A DNA stretch of 64,000 bases from Spirosoma utsteinense (GTDB taxonomy: Bacteria > Bacteroidota > Bacteroidia > Cytophagales > Spirosomataceae). Below the pieces are notes generated by a model. The model made no database searches, had not been told where the DNA came from, and worked only from the letters and a program-made list of their open reading frames with translations. The position numbers and the translations under genes are program-made. This document shows positions 50,956-59,117 of the stretch, one piece after another. Position 1 is the first letter of the stretch. The number at the start of each line of letters is the position of its first letter. Location of the stretch: the NCBI RefSeq assembly GCF_014282275.1, contig NZ_VFIA01000004.1, forward strand, positions 214,751 to 278,750. The letters are read 5' to 3'.

Positions 50956-52788
50956 TCATTGAGCTTTCACAACAGTACTGATCGTCGAAACGCCGTTCTC
51001 GTTGAATGTTTCGATGGCGAAGTAATAGGGAACACCTACGTTCAGCGCGCGGAGTTCGAAATGGTTGGCGTGGTCGTTCCAGAACTGGTAGGTCTGGTAC
51101 AGTTTATCGGGCGCTATCCCCCAGCGAACATTATAGCCCGTAGCACCCGGTACTTTGGTCCAGCTTAGGTCGGCGTTGCGCTCGTCTTTCTGGCGTTTGG
51201 CAGTCATCATTGTGGGCGCGGGCGCTTTCCCCAGTCCGTTTCCAAATACGCGAAAAGCATTTATGGCCAAGTGCTTTCCGGCGGTATACACGTGCTCATA
51301 GCGGACATACCGCGCCCGAACAGGTTTGCCATCAGCGCGGGCGGGAATCTCCACGTAAGCACAGGCATGGTCTTTTTTGGGTTCTTTGGTCAGGTCGGCC
51401 ACCACCTCGAATGTCTTCCCATCGGCCGAGGTCAGGATTTTGAACTGGGTATACACCGTGGAATCGGAGTTGTAGATATCGAGTTTGTAGTCGAAGTAAT
51501 CGACCTGCACGGCCCGGATGTCGTGTTCCGCACCGAGGTCGGTGGTCAGGGTTTCGCCCGGGTGATTTTGACCGGCCACCCAGAACGTGCGCGGATTTTC
51601 GTCGGCCACCCGATCGGCGGTAACCGTATCGGTTGGAGCCGTTGCCAGCGTTGACGAAGCGGTTACGGGTTTACGGTAGTTCAGCAGCATCCAGCCCGTA
51701 AACAGTTCATCGCGGCTCTGTACTTTCCGGGTTGGCAGAAAGTGCGGATAGTCACCGAAGCGCGTGTTGGCATTGAGCTGGTCGTCCTTGTCGAAGCCCG
51801 CGGGGTTCATGACAATCCGGCGCTCCATGCCCCAGTTCACGCCAATCCAGGTGGTGCCGGTATTCCAGTAGTTGCCATATACATCCTGAAACGTATTGCC
51901 GTGGCCGCAGCCCGTAGCGAAGCCGCCCGGTTTGTAGGCAATGGGATTATAGGGCGCATACTCGAACGGTCCCAGCGGGCTGTTCCCGACGTACGTTCCA
52001 TTGCCATATACGTTGTATTCGGTACCGGGCGCACCGTATTGCAGGTAGTACTTGCCGTTGTATTTTGTCATCCAGGCCCCCTCGGTGAAGGGCTTGAAGG
52101 GGTCGGAGTGGTTGGGCCCGAAGCGTTCCCAGCCGTGTTTATAGGGGTCGAGCCAGAGCATGGCTTTGTAGGCTTCGGCGGGATTGTTGCCCGCGTAGGT
52201 CAGGTTGCGGCTTTTGTCCAGCTCGGCCCCAAAAAGCGGATAAACGTTGGATGACCCCCAGTACATATACCATTTGTCGGTATCGTCGTCGTGGAAGAGT
52301 GCCGGGTCCCAGGGGCCAATATCTTTGGGCAGACGCGGTAGCCAGCGGTTATAAAACTTCAGTTTGCCTTTTTCGGGCTCAGTGGAGTAGAAGATAGGAC
52401 GCTGCTCAAACGTGCTCTGGAACAGGTACAGCGTGTCGCGCACCGACAGCGCGGCCGGGGCACACATGTCTTCCATAGGCCACTTGTCCGGCACGATATA
52501 ATTCCAGTTGAACAGGTCTTTGGAGTGCCACCAGCCGCCCTGAATGGTTACGAACAGGTAATATTCACCTTTGTGGTTGATGATAACCGGGTCGGCCCCG
52601 GAGCGGTACGATACCTTTTCGTTCAGTTGCTCAAAGTTATACCGGTAGCTGATATCCATTGGGTTGCAATAGGTACGGGCGGGCGGTCGGGCTGCGTTCG
52701 GTCGGGCCGCGTTCGGTCGGGCTGGCGACTGTTGCGCCATGGCCGGGGTTAAGCAACTCAGGAGCAGGAGTAAGAGCGTAGCACGCAT
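50956..52788 (-). CDS. Secreted glycoside hydrolase family 43-like protein with discoidin and Fn3 domains
   Basis: 610 aa with a signal peptide RATLLLLLLSCLTPAMAQ and a Pro/Ala/Arg repeat RPNAARPNAARPPAR after it. The five-bladed propeller of GH43 spans about 40-350: catalytic Asp candidates in SGADPVIINHKGEYYLF and GPWDPALFHDDDTDKW, and Glu in PFTEGAWMTKYNGKYYLQY. A discoidin/F5-F8C-like domain (~375-510; VTASSTLATAPTDTVTADRVADENPRTFWV) and a C-terminal fibronectin type III domain (ADLSWTKVPGATGYNVRWG) follow. Probably trims arabino- or xylo-containing glycans outside the cell. It is not in a SusCD locus. Confidence 0.87.
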   Translation of the reverse strand: MRATLLLLLLSCLTPAMAQQSPARPNAARPNAARPPARTYCNPMDISYRYNFEQLNEKVSYRSGADPVIINHKGEYYLFVTIQGGWWHSKDLFNWNYIVPDKWPMEDMCAPAALSVRDTLYLFQSTFEQRPIFYSTEPEKGKLKFYNRWLPRLPKDIGPWDPALFHDDDTDKWYMYWGSSNVYPLFGAELDKSRNLTYAGNNPAEAYKAMLWLDPYKHGWERFGPNHSDPFKPFTEGAWMTKYNGKYYLQYGAPGTEYNVYGNGTYVGNSPLGPFEYAPYNPIAYKPGGFATGCGHGNTFQDVYGNYWNTGTTWIGVNWGMERRIVMNPAGFDKDDQLNANTRFGDYPHFLPTRKVQSRDELFTGWMLLNYRKPVTASSTLATAPTDTVTADRVADENPRTFWVAGQNHPGETLTTDLGAEHDIRAVQVDYFDYKLDIYNSDSTVYTQFKILTSADGKTFEVVADLTKEPKKDHACAYVEIPARADGKPVRARYVRYEHVYTAGKHLAINAFRVFGNGLGKAPAPTMMTAKRQKDERNADLSWTKVPGATGYNVRWGIAPDKLYQTYQFWNDHANHFELRALNVGVPYYFAIETFNENGVSTISTVVKAQ

Positions 52789-52898
52789 ACGGTTAGGGTG
52801 TTTAGATCGATAAAGATAGATAGCTGGATTTCACGGGCAAACAGTTGCCAGCGCGTAAAGTCGTATACTTGCATACGCTTCGTTAGACAGATACGGCC

Positions 52899-53219
52899 AT
52901 GCTCGCTCAAACCCCCGAACCACCTTATTATGCCGTTATCTTTACATCCATTCGTACCGATGTGACAGAGGGATACGGTGATACAGCCGACCGGATGGTT
53001 GAACTCGCTCACGGTCAGCCCGGTTTTCTGGGCGTCGAATCAGCCCGGCAGGCGGTAGGCATTACGGTTTCGTACTGGGCTAGCCTGGAAGCCATTCGGC
53101 ATTGGAAACAGGATGCCGAGCACCGGCTGGCCCAACAGACAGGCCGCGAAAAGTGGTATGAATCCTACAAAGTCAGAATCTGTAAAGTAGAACGTGATTA
53201 TGGATTCAACCATCTGTAA
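52899..53219 (+). CDS. Antibiotic biosynthesis monooxygenase (ABM) domain protein
   Basis: 106 aa, ferredoxin-like fold. PPYYAVIFTSIRTDVTEGYGDTADRMVELAHGQPGFLGVES and VGITVSYWASLEAIRHWKQDAEHRLAQQTGREKWYESYKVRICKVERDY are characteristic of the group with a conserved terminal RVCKVERDY-type strand. Haem or quinone oxidation is possible. The TetR gene starts 36 bp downstream on the same strand and may control it. Confidence 0.88.
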   Translation: MLAQTPEPPYYAVIFTSIRTDVTEGYGDTADRMVELAHGQPGFLGVESARQAVGITVSYWASLEAIRHWKQDAEHRLAQQTGREKWYESYKVRICKVERDYGFNHL

Positions 53220-53231
53220 ACGTTTGTTTTA

Positions 53232-53242
53232 TAACACTGTTA
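53232..53242. promoter_or_regulatory. Putative TetR operator TAACACTGTTA
   Basis: Eleven-base palindrome directly 5' of the TetR gene (start 53256) and 3' of the ABM gene. A sister site ATAACAGTGTTAT is at 53847-53859. Pairing with the adjacent regulator is inference. Confidence 0.5.
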
Positions 53243-53255
53243 CAGGAATTACGTT

Positions 53256-53825
53256 ATGTCTAGAAAAGCCGACTATCAGGAATCATTAAAGCAGGATATT
53301 CTCTACCAGACCCTAACACTGGCTGGTGAGGAAGGCTGGCCGGGTGTATCGACGCGCAAGATTGCTGATCGGCTGAACACGAGTACAACGGCTATTTATC
53401 ACTATTTCGGCGGTAAAGATGCCATACTGGTTGAGTTACAGCAGGAAGGATTCCGGCAGCTATGTGCGGTTCAACTGGCTGCGCTGGCCAGCCGGGAAGG
53501 AAAACCGAAAAAGCAGTTGAAAGCGGTATCGATGGCCATGTTACACTTTGCCATGGAGAATCCGGAGCGGTATGCGTTGATGTTTAACCTCGACGGTGCC
53601 GTTTGTCATCATGATGAGTCCAAAGAGTCCATGGCGGGAATGAACCAGATTCGGACGGTACTGAAACAACTGACGACAGAAAACGTCGATTCGGTACTGA
53701 TGCACTGGTTTGCTACCATGCAAGGGTTTGTGGCGCTGGCCCGTCACGATTCCCACCCGGAGCAGGTCAACCGCTTCGAGCAGTTGGTAGAAGAGGCTAT
53801 CAATCGGTTTATAAAGGGCTTATAG
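53256..53825 (+). CDS. TetR/AcrR-family transcriptional regulator
   Basis: 189 aa. N-terminal helix-turn-helix: ILYQTLTLAGEEGWPGVSTRKIADRLNTSTTAIYHYFGGKDAILVEL (residues ~12-60), with the diagnostic IYHYFGGK. The ligand-binding domain follows with a TetR_C-like ENPERYALMFNLDG region. Two matching palindromes flank the gene, so autoregulation is likely. It may control the ABM gene upstream or the ABC exporter beyond. Confidence 0.9.
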   Translation: MSRKADYQESLKQDILYQTLTLAGEEGWPGVSTRKIADRLNTSTTAIYHYFGGKDAILVELQQEGFRQLCAVQLAALASREGKPKKQLKAVSMAMLHFAMENPERYALMFNLDGAVCHHDESKESMAGMNQIRTVLKQLTTENVDSVLMHWFATMQGFVALARHDSHPEQVNRFEQLVEEAINRFIKGL

Positions 53826-53846
53826 CCTTTTATTTTTATCTAATTA

Positions 53847-53859
53847 ATAACAGTGTTAT
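53847..53859. promoter_or_regulatory. Putative TetR operator ATAACAGTGTTAT
   Basis: Perfect 13-bp palindrome 22 bp after the TetR stop codon; matches the site at 53231-53243 except for the central base and one end base. About 155 bp beyond it the ABC exporter gene ends (minus strand), so it is not at a visible promoter. Confidence 0.45.
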
Positions 53860-53884
53860 AAAATGAAGTAGTGAATTGATAGCC

Positions 53885-53961
53885 AGCGTATCCTGGACGG
53901 CCACGTCCGGGTATAGATGACATACATTTTCACCCCGGACGTGGCCGTCCAGGATACACTG
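53885..53961. repeat. Inverted repeat, TCCTGGACGGCCACGTCC family, copy 2
   Basis: AGCGTATCCTGGACGGCCAC... and ...GGACGTGGCCGTCCAGGATA arms of about 26 bp around TATAGATGACATACATTTTC, nearly identical in arms and loop layout to the copy at 34231-34304. It lies between convergent genes. Confidence 0.82.
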
Positions 53962-54014
53962 GTCGCTTGGCCAGATAAACTATAGGCCAACGTAAAACCC
54001 TGGACAGGTTCTTA

Positions 54015-55787
54015 CTAAGCCGTTACCATTTCCTTGCGCTCACCAATTTGTTGCCGCCACATGGCGTAGTAGAGCCCTTTCTGTTCCAGCAACTCGGCGT
54101 GGCGTCCCTGCTCGGCTACGTGTCCCTGCTCCAGCACAAAAATCCGGTCGGCGTGGAGGATCGTGCTCAGGCGGTGGGCAATCAGGATGGTGATGTGCCG
54201 ACGCGACCCGGACAGTTCGCGCACCGTCCGCCCAATTTCTTCTTCCGTCAGCGAATCGAGAGCCGACGTTGCTTCGTCGAACACAAGCAATGTTGGTTTG
54301 CGCAGCAGGGCGCGGGCAATGCTCAGCCGTTGTTTTTCGCCCCCGGATACTTTCACGCCCCCTTCGCCAATGACCGTATCCAGCCCCAGCGGAGCACGGG
54401 ATAGCAACGAATCGGCTGCCGCCTGGTGCAGTGCCGTCAGGCATTCATCGTCGGTAGCCTGGGGTGCTACAAAGCGCAGGTTCTCCCGAATGGTACCCGC
54501 AAAAAGTTGTGTATCCTGCGTCACGAAACCGATCTGCTCCCGCAGTTCATCAAGATTGACGTCGGAGCCGGGAATGTCGTTATACAGAATGCGCCCGGCC
54601 AGGGGTGGATATAAGCCCACGAGCAGCTTCACCAGCGTTGTTTTTCCTGATCCGCTGGGGCCAACGAAGGCGATGGTTTCGCCAACCGAAGCCTCGAACG
54701 AAATACCATCCAGCGCCGGGTTCTCTGCCGTAAGGTGTTTGAAGCGTACATTCTCGAAAGCGAGGGTTTTGAGCTGCCGGACCGGTTGGGGATTGGCGGG
54801 CTTCACGTCGCGGGGCGTATCCAGAATCTGCTGGAAATTGGCCAGCGAGGCTTCCGTTTCGCGATAAATGTTGATGATGTTGCCCAACTCCTGTAGCGGT
54901 CCGAAGATGGCGAAGGAGTAGATGAACAGCGAGAAAAATTCGCCCACCGTAATCCGGTCCTGTACCACCAGAAACAGCATCAGCAGCATGATCGCGTTCC
55001 GGAGCAGGTTCACGAACGTACCCTGCACGAAGGACAGCGACCGGATGTAGCGCACTTTTTTCAACTCCAGCTTCAGGATCTTTTCCGTTGTAGCATTGAG
55101 CCGCTCGGTTTCCTGCTGCGCCAGACCCAGGCTTTTGACCAGCTCGATGTTACGCAGGCTCTCGGTCGTTGATCCGGCCAGGGCGGTGGTTTCGGCCACG
55201 ATGGTTTTCTGAACCGTCTTGATCTTCTTGCTGAGCAGCGAACTCACGAAACCCAGCAGGGGAATGGTCAGGAAATAGGCCGGGGCAATGGGCCAGTAGA
55301 CCGTACTGGCGTACCACATCACAAAAATAATCCCGACAACCGATGTGAACAGGACGTTGACAAACGACTGGATCAGCTTTTCTACGTCGGAGCGTACCTT
55401 CTGGAGTTTACCCAGCGTTTCGCCCGACCGCTGGTCTTCGAATACCTGATAGGGCAGTTCGAGGGAGTGGCGCAGGCCGTCGGTGTAAAGCTGCGCCCCG
55501 AGCCGCTGGGTAATTACGTTGACGTAATAATCCTGAAAATTCTTGGCGATCCGGCTGACCATGGCCACACCCAGCGCCTGGAGGATCAGGAGACCGGCTC
55601 CGTTGCCGAGGAAGTCCCAGAAGTTGAGTTTTTGCAGCGATCCGCCGGGTTTGACAACGTACTGGTCGATGATCTTCCGGAAGATATACGGATCGAGCAG
55701 TGAGAAGATCTGATTGATAGCGGCCAGCACCAGAGCGAGGATCAACAAGCCCCAGTAACGGCGCAGATAACTGTAAAGAAGTTGCAT
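54015..55787 (-). CDS. ABC exporter, fused permease and ATPase
   Basis: 590 aa half-transporter of the MsbA/MDR type. The N-terminal ~330 residues carry six membrane helices (YWGLLILALVLAAINQIFSLL at the start). The nucleotide-binding domain has Walker A VGPSGSGKTTLVKLL near 375, Q-loop FVTQDTQLFAGTIREN, signature VSGGEKQRLSIARALL, Walker B LLVFDEATSALDS and the H-loop IAHRLST. It works as a homo- or heterodimer exporting lipids or drugs. No second half-transporter is beside it. The TetR gene is convergent. Confidence 0.93.
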   Translation of the reverse strand: MQLLYSYLRRYWGLLILALVLAAINQIFSLLDPYIFRKIIDQYVVKPGGSLQKLNFWDFLGNGAGLLILQALGVAMVSRIAKNFQDYYVNVITQRLGAQLYTDGLRHSLELPYQVFEDQRSGETLGKLQKVRSDVEKLIQSFVNVLFTSVVGIIFVMWYASTVYWPIAPAYFLTIPLLGFVSSLLSKKIKTVQKTIVAETTALAGSTTESLRNIELVKSLGLAQQETERLNATTEKILKLELKKVRYIRSLSFVQGTFVNLLRNAIMLLMLFLVVQDRITVGEFFSLFIYSFAIFGPLQELGNIINIYRETEASLANFQQILDTPRDVKPANPQPVRQLKTLAFENVRFKHLTAENPALDGISFEASVGETIAFVGPSGSGKTTLVKLLVGLYPPLAGRILYNDIPGSDVNLDELREQIGFVTQDTQLFAGTIRENLRFVAPQATDDECLTALHQAAADSLLSRAPLGLDTVIGEGGVKVSGGEKQRLSIARALLRKPTLLVFDEATSALDSLTEEEIGRTVRELSGSRRHITILIAHRLSTILHADRIFVLEQGHVAEQGRHAELLEQKGLYYAMWRQQIGERKEMVTA

Positions 55788-55975
55788 GGAATGAGGGGCT
55801 AAAGCCGTTGATAAACGGCTATAAAAATACGCAGTTGGGCTAGCTTACCCATTAACTGCACCTGATGTTTTAGTAATCGGAGAGTCGCGCATCGTCAACG
55901 ACCGATGACCAACTTACCCCGTCCACAACATACTATTTTGGGTATTCGATCCGCAGACGTTCTTTCGATCCGGAT

Positions 55976-56890
55976 TTATTTGTTGACCAGCAGTTTAAAA
56001 ACATCGGGTCGGGCGTAGTGGCCGGTTGCGTCGAAGTCGAGCTTACTGCGGATGATGTCGTTCAGGTCGAGGTCGGCCAGCAGGATCGTTTCGGAGTCGT
56101 ATACCGGTCCGGCGAGCAATTGGCCCATCGGCCCCACGATGCAACTGCCACCCCGGCTTATGATCGTCTCCTCACGGGCATCCATAAACGACGCTGGATA
56201 GTCGGCCGGGTAATCGCTGCGCCGGGCAAACTGGTTTGCCGACAACACAAAGCACCGGCCTTCGAGCGCAATATGCTGCATACTGGCAATCCAGCTGTCG
56301 CGGTTGTCGGCGGTGGGGGCGCAGTAGAGTTCGATTCCCTGCTCATACATAGCCATTCGAAGGAGGGGCATGTAGTTCTCCCAGCAGATCACCGCGCCGA
56401 TGTTGCCGATGGGCGTATTGAAAACGGGTAGTGTTGTACCGTCACCCTGCGCCCAGACGACGCGTTCAGCAGCCGTAGGCATCAGTTTGCGGTGTTTGCC
56501 CAGATACGTACCGTCCGGCCCGAAAAAAGCCACCGAGCAGTAGAGTGAGCCCCCATCGCGCTCAATTACGCCCACTATCAGATGAACACCAGCATCGCGG
56601 GCCATGGCACCCATGCGGTCGGCATCGGGGCCGGGTAGCTCGATGGAACTGGCCCAATAGCGCCGGTACCACTCGCGCCCTTCATCGGTCCGTGACCCGA
56701 TCACCGCGCCAAAGTCCAGCCCGCGCGGGTAGGCCGATACGAATGCTTCGGGGAAAAGCACGAGTTGCGCACCCTGCCGGGCCGCATCGTTCGTCAGCGA
56801 TTGAAGTTTATCGAGTGTTTTTTCAAGATCAAACGCGACGGGTGCGGCCTGCACCAGCGCCACACGAACCGTTGGGCGGTTGGCTACCAT
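55976..56890 (-). CDS. Nitrilase-superfamily carbon-nitrogen hydrolase
   Basis: 304 aa from the ATG at 56890 (an upstream ATG at 56917 is in frame but lies in the opposite hairpin arm). Catalytic triad Glu-Lys-Cys: E in LVLFPEAFVSAYPRG, K in LGKHRKLMPTAAERVVW, C in GAVICWENYMPLLRMAMY. These flanking residues fit true nitrilases (aliphatic/aryl nitrile to acid) better than amidases. A 14-bp inverted repeat covers the start codon. It probably follows the CDF gene on a shared transcript (56 bp gap). Confidence 0.9.
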   Translation of the reverse strand: MVANRPTVRVALVQAAPVAFDLEKTLDKLQSLTNDAARQGAQLVLFPEAFVSAYPRGLDFGAVIGSRTDEGREWYRRYWASSIELPGPDADRMGAMARDAGVHLIVGVIERDGGSLYCSVAFFGPDGTYLGKHRKLMPTAAERVVWAQGDGTTLPVFNTPIGNIGAVICWENYMPLLRMAMYEQGIELYCAPTADNRDSWIASMQHIALEGRCFVLSANQFARRSDYPADYPASFMDAREETIISRGGSCIVGPMGQLLAGPVYDSETILLADLDLNDIIRSKLDFDATGHYARPDVFKLLVNK

Positions 56891-56920
56891 AGATGGGAAC
56901 GGGTTTATGGTAGCCAACCG
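56877..56920 (-). promoter_or_regulatory. Inverted repeat sequestering the nitrilase start codon
   Basis: CGGTTGGCTACCAT (56877-56890) and ATGGTAGCCAACCG (56907-56920) are perfect 14-bp arms, 16-nt loop. In the nitrilase mRNA the ATG and the next 11 bases form the 3' arm. On the plus strand the hairpin is followed by eight T, so it could also be a plus-strand terminator. Confidence 0.6.
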
Positions 56921-56946
56921 TTTTTTTTCGGACTGGGTTCGGGGTA

Positions 56947-57873
56947 TCAGCAGTTGAAGGCTTTGTGTTCAGCTTCGGCGGTGATCTCTGTTTCGAGGGT
57001 AGCGTGGCGGATGGCGTGGTGTTCGAGCCGGTGGCGGACATCGGCCTTGAGGGTGCTCACATCGGCGTCGGTAAGGCCTGGGGTTAAGACGAGGTGGGCG
57101 GTAAGGGCATTTTCGGTGGTGCTCATGGCCCAGATATGTACATGGTGTACCGTTTGAACACCCGTCACATCCCGCAGATCGGTTAGAACGGCCTCCATGT
57201 CGATTCCGGCCGGAACCCCATCGAGCGATAACCGCAGGCTTTCGCTCAACAGTCGCCAAGTCGAACCCAGGATCACGAAGGCCACCACGACGCCAATAAC
57301 GGGGTCGAGCCATGACCAGCCCGTGTAATTGATCACGATACCGGCAATGACGACGCCCAGGGATACCAGCGCGTCGGCCATCAGATGCAGGTAAGCGCCT
57401 TTGACGTTAAGGTCATGGTCTTTATCGCGAAAAAAAAGCAGAGCCGATACGGTATTGATCACAAGTCCGAGCCCGGCTACCCACGCTACCGGTATGCCCG
57501 GAATGGGTTCAGGATCCTTGAACCGCTGGATACTTTCCCATAAAATAGCACCAATCGTCACCAGCAGAATAACCGCGTTGATGAGCGAGGCCAGCACCGT
57601 GCTCTTCCGATAGCCGTAGGTGAAGGTGGGCGTTTGCCGGACCCGGGCCAGCCGAAAGGCCAGCAACGACAGCAGCAGACCCGCCACATCGCTCAGGTTA
57701 TGACCTGCGTCGGCAATGAGCGCCAGTGAGTTGTAGTACACGCCCATGCTGAATTCGACCAGCACGTAAGCCGTGTTTAAAACGACCCCGATGATCAGCG
57801 CCCGGTTAACGTTCGTCAGAACGGTGGGGCCGTGATGGTGGTGATCGTGGGAGTGATCGTGTGCGTGAGCCAT
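56947..57873 (-). CDS. Cation diffusion facilitator (CzcD/ZitB-like) metal exporter
   Basis: 308 aa, inner membrane, exports Zn/Co/Cd-type divalent cations in exchange for protons. His-rich N-terminus HAHDHSHDHHHHG. Six membrane segments. Metal site A residues in ALIADAGHNLSDVAG (HxxxD) and HLMADALVSLGVV (HxxxD). The cytoplasmic C-terminal domain has VQTVHHVHIWAMSTTENALTAHLVL. Preceded by an AT-rich 187-bp gap; the metal-related MbnP/MbnH genes lie on the other side. Confidence 0.93.
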   Translation of the reverse strand: MAHAHDHSHDHHHHGPTVLTNVNRALIIGVVLNTAYVLVEFSMGVYYNSLALIADAGHNLSDVAGLLLSLLAFRLARVRQTPTFTYGYRKSTVLASLINAVILLVTIGAILWESIQRFKDPEPIPGIPVAWVAGLGLVINTVSALLFFRDKDHDLNVKGAYLHLMADALVSLGVVIAGIVINYTGWSWLDPVIGVVVAFVILGSTWRLLSESLRLSLDGVPAGIDMEAVLTDLRDVTGVQTVHHVHIWAMSTTENALTAHLVLTPGLTDADVSTLKADVRHRLEHHAIRHATLETEITAEAEHKAFNC

Positions 57874-58060
57874 ATAATTTAGTAACGCAACTGCATGGAA
57901 ACGAATTCTGTTTCCCGCGAGCCGGATGATCGAAAGGATATACCCATAGTTTAACTTACTAAAAATCGGGCAAGACGGGCGCTAACTGGTCGAAAAAGAG
58001 AACAAACTAAAAAATAGTACATGGCGTTGATCGTTAACCATTTGTCCCCCTGCTATATAT

Positions 58061-58264
58061 ATGCTCCGTCGACTGCCGCCTATTGTCCAGTTCATTTTTA
58101 TCAGCCTGATCGGTATTTTCATCGGCACTGTGGTTGGTCTGATCAATGAGTTTTTGCAGAAGCCGTTCAATGCCACTGACGCTGTTGTCTGGCTGTTTCT
58201 GATGTTCATCAGCGGGGGTATCATCGCGCTGATCGTCCTGTTCGGGCGTAATAAACTAGGGTAG
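58061..58264 (+). CDS. Small two-helix membrane protein
   Basis: 67 aa: basic start LRRLPP, helix VQFIFISLIGIFIGTVVGLI, short loop NEFLQKPFNATD, helix VVWLFLMFISGGIIALIVLF, end GRNKLG. Starts 187 bp from the divergent CDF gene and 21 bp before the MbnP gene, so probably first gene of the MbnP-MbnH operon. No family recognised. Confidence 0.6.
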   Translation: MLRRLPPIVQFIFISLIGIFIGTVVGLINEFLQKPFNATDAVVWLFLMFISGGIIALIVLFGRNKLG

Positions 58265-58285
58265 TTAGACGAAAATAGATCCGGC

Positions 58286-59113
58286 ATGAAACCAACTATG
58301 TACAGATCGCTGCTGTTGACGGGGCTGTTCGGTCTGGCGGTATGGGCCTGCGATACCGCCGACCCCGATCTGGTGCAAACCGGCACCCTGCACCTGACCT
58401 TCGACAATGTGGCGGGTGCCCAGGATCTACAGCTCACTACCGGAACCTACCGCAATGCCACGGGTGAATCGTTCACGCCCACGGCTTTCAATTATTTCGT
58501 CAGCAATATCAAACTGACTGCTACCGATGGCCGCCAATACATAGTGCCGCAGGATAGCAGCTATTTTCTGATCAGGGAGAATGTGCCGACTTCGCAAACA
58601 ATATCGCTGGCAAACGTACCGGTGGGCGATTACAAATCGGTTTCGTTCCTGATTGGTGTCGACAGTTTGCGAAGCACCATGGACATTGGTCGGCGGACGG
58701 GGGTTCTCGATCCGGCGGGTGATCATACCAGCGCCAACGGGATGTACTGGTCGTGGAATTCGGGCTACATTTTCATGAAGCTCGAAGGGACATCGCCCAG
58801 CGCCCCGACGGATGCCACTGGTAACAGCACCTTTCGCTACCACGTTGGTTTCTTCGGCGGGCGCGATACCCGCACGATCAACAACCTGAAAACGGTCACG
58901 ATCGACTTCGGCAGTGACCTGGCCTCGGTAAAACCAGCGCAGGTGCCGACCGTGACGGTACAAACCGATGTGCTTAAAATCTTCGAGGGACCCGCTGCGG
59001 TGAGCATCGCCAAAAATCCGGAGGTGATGGTGTCCGACTATTCGCAAACTGTCGCCAACAACTACGCGCGGATGATGACCTACAAAGGAATGACAACGGC
59101 TACAAGCAACTAA
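58286..59113 (+). CDS. MbnP-like copper-binding lipoprotein
   Basis: 275 aa. Lipoprotein signal LLLTGLFGLAVWAC (Cys near residue 22). The MbnP pattern: LHLTFDNVAGAQDLQL, ESFTPTAFNYFVSNIKLTATDG, VPVGDYKSVSFLIGVDSLRSTMDIGRRTGVLDPA, the Trp-rich MYWSWNSGYIFMKLEG near 155, and FRYHVGFFGG. In characterised pairs the partner di-haem enzyme MbnH converts a Trp of MbnP to kynurenine to form a copper site; the MbnH-type gene follows after 4 bp. Periplasmic copper handling is likely. No methanobactin precursor was seen. Confidence 0.88.
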   Translation: MKPTMYRSLLLTGLFGLAVWACDTADPDLVQTGTLHLTFDNVAGAQDLQLTTGTYRNATGESFTPTAFNYFVSNIKLTATDGRQYIVPQDSSYFLIRENVPTSQTISLANVPVGDYKSVSFLIGVDSLRSTMDIGRRTGVLDPAGDHTSANGMYWSWNSGYIFMKLEGTSPSAPTDATGNSTFRYHVGFFGGRDTRTINNLKTVTIDFGSDLASVKPAQVPTVTVQTDVLKIFEGPAAVSIAKNPEVMVSDYSQTVANNYARMMTYKGMTTATSN

Positions 59114-59117
59114 ATCT

